Assembly: GCA_021806355.1 (NCBI GenBank)
Contig: JAJZXT010000203.1
Coordinates: forward strand, 1-10,373
Direction: 5' to 3'
Source of the DNA: Thermoplasmata archaeon
Lineage (GTDB): Archaea > Thermoplasmatota > Thermoplasmata > Thermoplasmatales > Thermoplasmataceae
Length of the DNA: 10,373 nt
A program made the position numbers and the translations under genes. The notes beneath the pieces are model-generated. The model was not told the DNA's origin. It saw only the letters and a list, made by a program, of their open reading frames with translations, and ran no database searches. Position 1 is the stretch's first letter; the number at the start of each line of letters is the position of its first letter. Shown here piece by piece: positions 5,275-10,373 of the stretch.

Positions 5275-7029
5275 ATGAGCGCCCAAAACAAAGAGTTAAG
5301 GCAGCCAATTGTTTGTGTTCTTGGTCATGTTGATCACGGCAAAACAACACTTTTAGATTCTATAAGGGGAACTTCTTTTGCAAAAAAGGAAGAGGGAGGA
5401 ATAACCCAGAGAATTGGAGCCACAGAGATTGATATTGCCAGAATAAAAAAAATAGCACAACAAACTGGCTCAAAGTCCCTGTTTAGCATACCCGGATTGC
5501 TTTTTGTAGATACTCCCGGGCATGTGGCCTTTGCCAATATGCGATCGAGAGGGGGAGCCCTGGCGGATATAGCCATTTTGGTAATAGATATAAACGAGGG
5601 CATTAAACCCCAGACGGAAGAATCGATAAATATTCTTAAAAAGTTCAGAACACCTTTCATAATTGCTGCCAACAAGGTAGATCTCATTGATTATGCCATA
5701 ACAGTGAAAGATAGTTCTTTCAAGATTTTCTTAAATTCACAGAGGGAAGAATTTAAAATTCTTCTTGAGGAAAAGATCTATAAGATTGTCAATACACTCT
5801 ATTCCTTTGGGTATCCATCGGAGAGATTTGACAGAATCTCTGATTTTTCAAAAAATGTTGCAATAGTTCCCGTTAGTGCCAAGAACAGAATTGGAATACA
5901 GGATATCCTCCTTATAATTTCCGGCCTTGCCCAGAAATTCCTTGAAGATTCTATCTCGAGAAAATCCGGAAGTGCCAGGGCAACAGTTATGGAAGTAAAA
6001 AAGGAGGAATCTCTTGGGAATATCCTTGATTCTATCTTATATCAAGGAGAATTAAAAAAAGGTGCGATTGTTGCCTTAAACACAAGGGAAGGGCCAGCGA
6101 AAACAAAAATAAAAGCCCTATTTTCAAATCAGAAATCCAGCGCCTCGAAGGCGGTGGAGGCGATGAAAGTCAATTCAGCCGCAGGCGTAAGGATATTGAT
6201 TGCCGACAAACTCAACGTAATACCAGGTTCCCCACTTATAGAAATTAAAGATGATGAAAAATCTGCCTTCGACGAAATACTGAAAGAAACCGCTGTTTCA
6301 ATTGACCTTTCTGAACACGGTGTCACGCTGAGGGCAGATACGCTGGGCTCACTTGAAGCCATTGCCTACGAGCTGTCACAGAAAGGCATAAAAATAAGAA
6401 ATGCACAGATCGGCTTGATTTCGAGGAGAGATATCATTGATGTGGCTACTCTACAGGAACCCCTTGACAGGCTGATCCTTGGATTCAACGTTGAGATCCT
6501 CCCTGAGGCCAAGGAAGTTCTTCTGAACCAGGACGTTGGCATAATAACCGGGGGCATAATTTATTCCATTGTCCAGCAATGCGAGGAATGGATAAAGAAT
6601 ACAACAGAAGAAATTGAGGAAGAGAGGAAGAAGGGCATGTCCGTGCCTTCAAGATTTGCCATCATCCCGGAGTATATATTTCGTGCCAACAAGCCGGTGA
6701 TAGTTGGGGTAAAAGTTGAAGCGGGAAGAATAAAGGTTGGAGATAACCTCATAAGGGATGATGGCAGGTATGCCGGTACAATAAAAAGCATCAGGGAGGG
6801 GGAAATATCAAAGAAATTTTCGGAAGCCCCTTCGGAGGTTGCAATAGCCATCGATGGGGTAACGCTGAACAGGCAGATTTTCCCTTCTGAACCAATTTAT
6901 ACAGATATAACCGAGGATACCGTGAAAATGCTTCGGTTAAAGCCCATGGACGATGCAACAATGAAAGTTCTTGAGGAGATAATTAAAATCAAGAGGAAAG
7001 AGAATAAATTCTGGGGAACCAAGGCTTAA
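5275..7029 (+). CDS. infB: translation initiation factor aIF5B (IF2-like GTPase)
   Basis: This 584-aa protein is full length for archaeal aIF5B and lacks the long N-terminal extension of eukaryotes. The GTPase domain shows G1 GHVDHGKT (17-24), switch I GGITQRIGAT (41-50), G3 DTPGH (79-83), G4 NKVD (133-136) and G5 SAK (201-203). Domain II follows from about 230 (SGSARATVMEVKKEESLG), then domain III (GVTLRADTLGSLEAIAYEL) and the C-terminal domain IV barrel that contacts initiator tRNA. No intein is present at the G1 site, where inteins can occur in archaeal IF2 homologues. It starts 3 nt after the ndk stop and is the last gene of the operon. Its stop overlaps the convergent antiporter stop. 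Confidence 0.97.
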   Translation: MSAQNKELRQPIVCVLGHVDHGKTTLLDSIRGTSFAKKEEGGITQRIGATEIDIARIKKIAQQTGSKSLFSIPGLLFVDTPGHVAFANMRSRGGALADIAILVIDINEGIKPQTEESINILKKFRTPFIIAANKVDLIDYAITVKDSSFKIFLNSQREEFKILLEEKIYKIVNTLYSFGYPSERFDRISDFSKNVAIVPVSAKNRIGIQDILLIISGLAQKFLEDSISRKSGSARATVMEVKKEESLGNILDSILYQGELKKGAIVALNTREGPAKTKIKALFSNQKSSASKAVEAMKVNSAAGVRILIADKLNVIPGSPLIEIKDDEKSAFDEILKETAVSIDLSEHGVTLRADTLGSLEAIAYELSQKGIKIRNAQIGLISRRDIIDVATLQEPLDRLILGFNVEILPEAKEVLLNQDVGIITGGIIYSIVQQCEEWIKNTTEEIEEERKKGMSVPSRFAIIPEYIFRANKPVIVGVKVEAGRIKVGDNLIRDDGRYAGTIKSIREGEISKKFSEAPSEVAIAIDGVTLNRQIFPSEPIYTDITEDTVKMLRLKPMDDATMKVLEEIIKIKRKENKFWGTKA

Positions 7030-7973
7030 CTGCTATATTTTTGTTTCAGTTTCTTCCGCAGAAGATGTCCAAGAATGATGGGAATTAGCAGAAGAACGGA
7101 AAATACTAGAATAATTATCACAGATATTCTGGAGCCGCTAAAACTCACGGGAGATATTAATGTTGCCAGTGCCAATAGAATCGTTGCTTTGTATATGGAT
7201 GAAGAGAGAATGAGGCCAATTGCAGAATCATTCTCCTTTTTTCGTATTGTTATGAGAAACATCACACCCTCTGGTATAGAACCTGCAATACCAGCGATGA
7301 TGAACCCCCAGAAGAAAAGATTTCCTCCAAGGAGTGTATAGAAATAATGAGAAAAGGTAACAACATTTTCAGATGCAAAAAATATGAGGAACGCTGATGT
7401 GAAAAAAACCAGGGGATTATAATCGCTCTGCAGACTGTCAACTGTTTCATTCTCCCTGATGAGGTGGAAGAGATAAAAAACGAATATTAAAATCAAAATA
7501 AATGCAAGGACAAGCGTTATTGATAAATAATAAAAAGAAAAAAGAAGAAGGGCTGACATGGCAATGATCATGATAATAGTATCTATGGCGAATCTTCTCC
7601 TGACAGCGACCCCTGAAACCAGTACGAACACTAACAGGATCCCCATGGCAACAAGGTTGGAACCCTGAATGGCTCCAAAGGATATTGAAGAATAACCTCT
7701 CAGCGAAGAATTGAATACAACAAATATTTCATCAACTATAGAGAGAAATGAAAGAATTGTTGCGCCCGTCTGCATCCTGGAAAGACCAAGTTTCGTGCCG
7801 AATCCAATGGCCTCATCAACGAAGGCATCTCCTCCTACAGCAAATGCAAGCACTGTTACAACGAGTCCCAAGATGGCAATATATATATTAAAATTAGTGA
7901 TAAAAATGAATATAATGGAAATTACCAGAAGGAACGTGAGAAAAAAGAAAAATTTTTTATCTGGTTGTGTCAA
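7026..7973 (-). CDS. divergent CaCA-superfamily cation antiporter
   Basis: This 315-aa membrane protein has about ten hydrophobic helices and two internal alpha repeats, as in Na+/Ca2+ or H+/Ca2+ exchangers. Repeat 1 (about 70-112) keeps a glutamate in VDEIFV (Glu82) and GAIQGSN (100-106) where family members have GNVIGSN. Repeat 2 (about 228-266) keeps GSIPEG (Glu235), but its GNxxGSN block is replaced by GLILSSS (253-259). The proline before Glu82 is also replaced by Asp. Fold and family are clear; the ion is not, because several cation ligands differ. The start is TTG at 7973, overlapping the speD stop (TTGA). No internal Met precedes residue 67, and the first helix begins near residue 8, so the TTG is credible. 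It is likely made together with SpeD. Confidence 0.82.
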   Translation of the reverse strand: MTQPDKKFFFFLTFLLVISIIFIFITNFNIYIAILGLVVTVLAFAVGGDAFVDEAIGFGTKLGLSRMQTGATILSFLSIVDEIFVVFNSSLRGYSSISFGAIQGSNLVAMGILLVFVLVSGVAVRRRFAIDTIIMIIAMSALLLFSFYYLSITLVLAFILILIFVFYLFHLIRENETVDSLQSDYNPLVFFTSAFLIFFASENVVTFSHYFYTLLGGNLFFWGFIIAGIAGSIPEGVMFLITIRKKENDSAIGLILSSSIYKATILLALATLISPVSFSGSRISVIIILVFSVLLLIPIILGHLLRKKLKQKYSS

Positions 7974-8368
7974 ACAAAAAGAGCCTGGTTTGTGTGAACG
8001 GAACTGAGATTCTCTCCTATCATTTGACCCCTTTCAACCCGCCTGGTTCTTACGGCCGTTGGCATTAGGTTTTCAAGTAGATATTCATATGCAATTTCAG
8101 CTTTTGATGGATCACCGCATGTGTATAAATCCAGAGTTACCAATCCGTGCTCGGGCCAAGTGTGAAACGACAGGTGAGACTCTGCAAGCAAGATAATGCC
8201 ACTTGCTCCAATAGGATCAAACTGATAATAATCAGAGGAAATCTTTGTAAGTCCTCCAATCTTAACAGCTTCTTCCACTATTCTCCCGATCGGCTCTTTT
8301 CGCTCAATTAGGCTCGGGCTTACGCCATACATATCCGACAGTATGTGTACGCCCACGGCCACTTTCAT
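7970..8368 (-). CDS. speD: S-adenosylmethionine decarboxylase proenzyme (pyruvoyl-dependent)
   Basis: This 132-aa protein matches the short prokaryotic class (about 120-130 aa). The self-cleavage site is in LAESHLSFHTWPEHG: cleavage between Glu63 and Ser64 would turn Ser64 into the pyruvoyl group. His69 and Cys84 (LYTCGD) correspond to the processing and catalytic His and Cys of the Thermotoga enzyme. It makes decarboxylated SAM, the aminopropyl donor for spermidine and related polyamines. Some archaeal homologues have become arginine decarboxylases, so substrate is not certain from sequence. GGAGGA (8371-8376) lies only 2 nt from the ATG, closer than usual. It is the first gene of a pair with the antiporter. 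No spermidine synthase gene is in the window. Confidence 0.92.
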   Translation of the reverse strand: MKVAVGVHILSDMYGVSPSLIERKEPIGRIVEEAVKIGGLTKISSDYYQFDPIGASGIILLAESHLSFHTWPEHGLVTLDLYTCGDPSKAEIAYEYLLENLMPTAVRTRRVERGQMIGENLSSVHTNQALFV

Positions 8369-8370
8369 CG

Positions 8371-8425
8371 TCCTCCATTTTTCCCATTCCTCAATGGTTA
8401 ATAATTTTTAATTATTTAAATATTT
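8371..8425 (-). promoter_or_regulatory. speD promoter and Shine-Dalgarno site
   Basis: Minus-strand GGAGGA (8371-8376) is the Shine-Dalgarno site. An AT-only TATA region (8411-8425, containing ATTTAAATA) lies about 50 nt upstream of the ATG and predicts a start near 8393, so this transcript would have a leader of about 25 nt, unlike the leaderless genes nearby. Confidence 0.45.
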
Positions 8426-8500
8426 TATTTTCTGTTGTCATGGTAATAATATTTAGCATATGTAATAGTATTGGATGGGATTGTACTGTAGCTAAATATT

Positions 8501-8537
8501 TTTATCAGTATATTAATAATATTATATTTATCAATAT
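8501..8537. repeat. AT-rich intergenic direct repeat
   Basis: TTTATCAGTAT (8501-8511) recurs as TTTATCAATAT (8527-8537) with one mismatch, 26 bp apart. It lies in the 212-bp gap between the regulator's 3' end and speD, more than 70 bp upstream of the speD TATA. It may be chance in very AT-rich DNA. Nothing else in 8426-8580 can be called. Confidence 0.25.
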
Positions 8538-8580
8538 GTGAAATGTTTTCAAGTCGTTACAAATTGAGCATTAAAGCTCT

Positions 8581-9351
8581 TTATAGAGATGCTATTTCAA
8601 TTTTAATATCCTTATATTTCAGTTTTAGCTTACTTATTGTGCCGTAAAGATAGTTCATTCGGAATTCTGATAGTATTACGACAGCATTAACGCCTCTTAT
8701 GGCCGATTCAAAAGAAGCCTCCATTGCAGAATACTCGATTGGTTCAAATCCACTTAACCCTGTAAATATTGTCCTGGCAGTCTCCCCTATGATCCCAATG
8801 GTGATCTTTCCTGTAGCACTTAATTTATCCTTAATCGAAGCTCGTATTTCATCAATATTTTTCAATCTATCCTCGGTTATATACAGTACAGTGACCCTTC
8901 CGGGCTTAATCCTGATTATTCCCTCCAGATTCGAAACCATCAATGTTTCCCCGACGCCTGCATCCATTGTCGCAATAGCATTTGCATCGTCTGATTTGCC
9001 GGGTATTGCGTGAAGGTAGCCATCCTTCATTATCAGAGAAACGATATCGCCCCTGAAGACTTTCCCATCAGATATTGTTTCCCATTTCGATCCTGAATAC
9101 AATTCATCGATATCACTCATCAGAAAGTCCTTTACCCATGCAAGATTCTTATGCATGAATTCGACCCCGTTTTTTGTTATTTCCAGATTTTCTGTTATCA
9201 GTCCTCTTTTAATAAAATCCTGAACATAGTACCTGATCCCCTGTATTGTTGTAGAAAGTTCCCGTGATATGGCTGCAATGCTCTTTTCTCCGTGGCTGAT
9301 TTTTAAAAGAACTGCGATTTCCTTTAAATTTATATCCTTTGTTTTTGGCAT
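8581..9351 (-). CDS. winged-helix transcriptional regulator with C-terminal sensor-like domain
   Basis: This is a 256-aa protein. Residues 8-66 form a winged helix-turn-helix: LKEIAVLLKISHGEKSIAAI, then SRELSTTIQGIRYYVQDFIKRGLI as turn and recognition helix, then the wing ENLEITKNG. A linker helix (68-84) leads to an alpha/beta region: GDIVSLIMKDGYLHAI, an Ala/Gly-rich DANAIATMDAGVGETLMV and a strand-rich IIRIKPGRVTVLYI. Then comes a half (165-256) with GKITIGIIGETARTIFTGLSG and AVVILSEF that looks like a small-molecule-binding domain. It resembles archaeal regulators usually labelled MarR-like; I cannot name the family or ligand. The ATG is about 30 nt from a TATA box. The gene diverges from pckG, which makes that gene, or itself, a likely target. 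Confidence 0.8.
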   Translation of the reverse strand: MPKTKDINLKEIAVLLKISHGEKSIAAISRELSTTIQGIRYYVQDFIKRGLITENLEITKNGVEFMHKNLAWVKDFLMSDIDELYSGSKWETISDGKVFRGDIVSLIMKDGYLHAIPGKSDDANAIATMDAGVGETLMVSNLEGIIRIKPGRVTVLYITEDRLKNIDEIRASIKDKLSATGKITIGIIGETARTIFTGLSGFEPIEYSAMEASFESAIRGVNAVVILSEFRMNYLYGTISKLKLKYKDIKIEIASL

Positions 9352-9380
9352 ATGGTCTTGTTGGCAATATCCGATCTACT

Positions 9381-9390
9381 ATTTAAATTT
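9381..9390 (-). promoter_or_regulatory. TATA box of the winged-helix regulator
   Basis: The self-complementary ATTTAAATTT lies 30-39 nt upstream of the ATG at 9351. Transcription would start near 9361, leaving about 10 nt of leader and no Shine-Dalgarno site. Confidence 0.45.
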
Positions 9391-9444
9391 AGCATACACG
9401 ACCACTATAATTTTTTCTTTTAGATATAAAGATAGATTGGAAAA

Positions 9445-9477
9445 TGTGATAATGCCCAAATTCGCACATTATTCACA
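9445..9477. promoter_or_regulatory. imperfect palindrome, candidate operator between regulator and pckG
   Basis: TGTGATAATG (9445-9454) and CATTATTCACA (9467-9477) are inverted copies differing by one inserted base, with a 12-nt spacer. The palindrome ends 5 nt before the pckG TATA box, roughly -36 to -68 from the predicted start. Activators often bind there in archaea, though a repressor could act from there too. Binding by the adjacent regulator is inferred. Confidence 0.5.
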
Positions 9478-9482
9478 GAATA

Positions 9483-9491
9483 TCTATATAT
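9483..9491 (+). promoter_or_regulatory. TATA box of pckG
   Basis: TCTATATAT is centred 37 nt before the ATG at 9525, predicting a start near 9513 and a leader of about a dozen nucleotides. AAGGA touches the ATG directly and is too close to be a normal Shine-Dalgarno site. Confidence 0.5.
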
Positions 9492-9524
9492 CATGAATAA
9501 TTTTCAATTAAGAAGTGTGAAGGA

Positions 9525-10373
9525 ATGCTTAGTTTTAAAGATGCAAATATTTCCGAAGATTTACTCGAGAAAATGGTATCTGATGTGTCCATGGATAAGT
9601 CTATTAAATCCATAGCTAGAATAAATGCAGAATTAGGGCAGCGAATTACATCATATATAGCAGATTTTATGGTGATTACCGGCGCCTCGACATTCGAGTT
9701 TGTTCTCGGTGATGATTCCCAGCTGAAAAAACTGGAGGAACTTTTGATATCAGAAAACCTCCTGATACGCTTGAATTCTGATCACTATGAAAATTCTTTC
9801 CTTCACAGAAGTTCCCCTCTCGATGTTGCAAGAAGCGAGAAGGATACGTACATATGCACTACGGGTGGCCCTGAGGAAGTTGGCCCAACAAATAACTGGA
9901 TGGATTCAAGAAAAGCCCTTGAAAAGGTTTTAAAATTGTACAGGGGATGCATGAAGGGCAAGAAACTTTACATTGTTCCCTATTGGCTGGGACCTATAGG
10001 ATCGCCATATGGTGAGGGTGGAATTGAACTAACCGACAGCCCGTATGTTGTGCTTAATCTTGCCATAATAACAAGGACTGGACATTCGTCAATCGCCGAA
10101 ATTGGAAAGAGCGGCAGATGTGTCATAGGCTTGCACGCCACAGGGAACCTGAACCCAGATGATCGATTTATTATGCACTTTCCCCATGAAAACAATGGAG
10201 ATGGCATGATAGCCAGCATAAATACCAATTATGGAGGAAATGCACTGTTAAGCAAAAAATGCCACGCCTTGAGAATTGCCTCTTTTGAATCAAGGTCCAG
10301 AGGATGGCTCGCAGAACACATGATGCTAATAGGGGTGAAATCACCTGATGGCCAGACAACATACATAACAGGT
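9525..10373 (+). CDS. pckG: GTP-dependent phosphoenolpyruvate carboxykinase, C-terminus beyond window
   Basis: The first 283 codons are open to the window edge; the family is about 600 aa. The protein aligns well with vertebrate GTP-type PEPCK: DVARSE with Arg103 (rat Arg87, substrate binding), GPTNNW (120-125), GCMKGKKLYIVPYWLGPIGSP (141-161), IELTDSPYVV, YGGNALLSKKC (Tyr236, Lys245; rat Tyr235, Lys244) and GWLAEHM with His265 (rat His264). The Lys and His are manganese ligands. The sequence stops just before the expected P-loop region after TYITG. The enzyme interconverts oxaloacetate plus GTP with PEP, CO2 and GDP, the entry step of gluconeogenesis. It diverges from the winged-helix regulator, with a palindrome just upstream of its TATA box. 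Confidence 0.95.
   Translation, partial: MLSFKDANISEDLLEKMVSDVSMDKSIKSIARINAELGQRITSYIADFMVITGASTFEFVLGDDSQLKKLEELLISENLLIRLNSDHYENSFLHRSSPLDVARSEKDTYICTTGGPEEVGPTNNWMDSRKALEKVLKLYRGCMKGKKLYIVPYWLGPIGSPYGEGGIELTDSPYVVLNLAIITRTGHSSIAEIGKSGRCVIGLHATGNLNPDDRFIMHFPHENNGDGMIASINTNYGGNALLSKKCHALRIASFESRSRGWLAEHMMLIGVKSPDGQTTYITG

Noticed and set aside
5334..5687. 117-codon minus-strand open frame inside aIF5B
   Set aside because: It lies wholly opposite the conserved GTPase motifs of aIF5B, so its openness reflects the codons of the real gene.
7711..8007. 98-codon plus-strand open frame across the antiporter and speD
   Set aside because: It is antisense to two recognisable genes, has skewed composition and lacks a promoter.
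8699..9013. 104-codon plus-strand open frame inside the winged-helix regulator
   Set aside because: It is a reverse-strand shadow of a well-formed gene; its hydrophobic look comes from complementing charged codons.
9269..9496. 75-codon plus-strand open frame spanning the regulator start and the divergent promoter region
   Set aside because: It would overlap the regulator's N-terminus and both TATA boxes, and has no recognisable protein features.
1..10373. CRISPR array, prophage or defence island
   Set aside because: No regularly spaced repeats and no phage or defence genes are visible apart from tnpB; the rest is mostly housekeeping.

Overview
The window looks like chromosomal DNA of a low-GC archaeon, most likely one of the Thermoplasmata (Thermoplasmatales-like). 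The evidence is the archaeal gene block L7Ae - S28e - L24e - nucleoside diphosphate kinase - aIF5B, an archaeal METTL5-type methylase, a GTP-dependent PEP carboxykinase, a KDG-aldolase-like enzyme of the non-phosphorylative sugar pathway, TATA boxes about 25 nt ahead of start codons (short or absent leaders), and a surface protein with the FNETGLPSG-type motif common in Thermoplasmata. The lineage is inferred from gene content, not from a search.

Left part (1-2100). A TnpB-type RNA-guided nuclease (IS200/IS605 accessory protein) runs leftwards off the window edge; its first 270 codons are open and keep two RuvC residues. Just upstream lies a two-tier hairpin (851-892) which, read as RNA on the minus strand, has an 8-bp stem capped by a GUAA tetraloop and a purine-purine internal loop. 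To its right an apparently leaderless two-gene unit encodes an unrecognised 106-aa helical protein and a METTL5-like RNA adenine methylase (GTGA overlap). A tRNA-His (GTG) follows.

Middle part (2200-7029). A membrane-anchored surface protein on the minus strand is divergent from a DapA/KDG-aldolase family gene. Then comes the translation operon rpl7ae - rps28e - rpl24e - ndk - infB (aIF5B), tightly packed behind one strong TATA box and a good Shine-Dalgarno site.

Right part (7026-10373). On the minus strand, speD (pyruvoyl-dependent SAM decarboxylase) and a divergent CaCA-type cation antiporter form a coupled pair; the antiporter gene ends inside the stop codon of aIF5B. A winged-helix regulator (minus) and a GTP-type PEP carboxykinase (plus, cut by the window end) diverge from a shared 173-bp region holding an imperfect palindrome directly upstream of the pckG TATA box. 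This suggests control of gluconeogenesis by the neighbouring regulator.

There is no CRISPR array and no obvious defence island. The points most worth a second look are the structured element beside tnpB, the unknown partner of the METTL5-like methylase, the speD-antiporter pair with its altered second alpha repeat, and the putative regulator/pckG operator.
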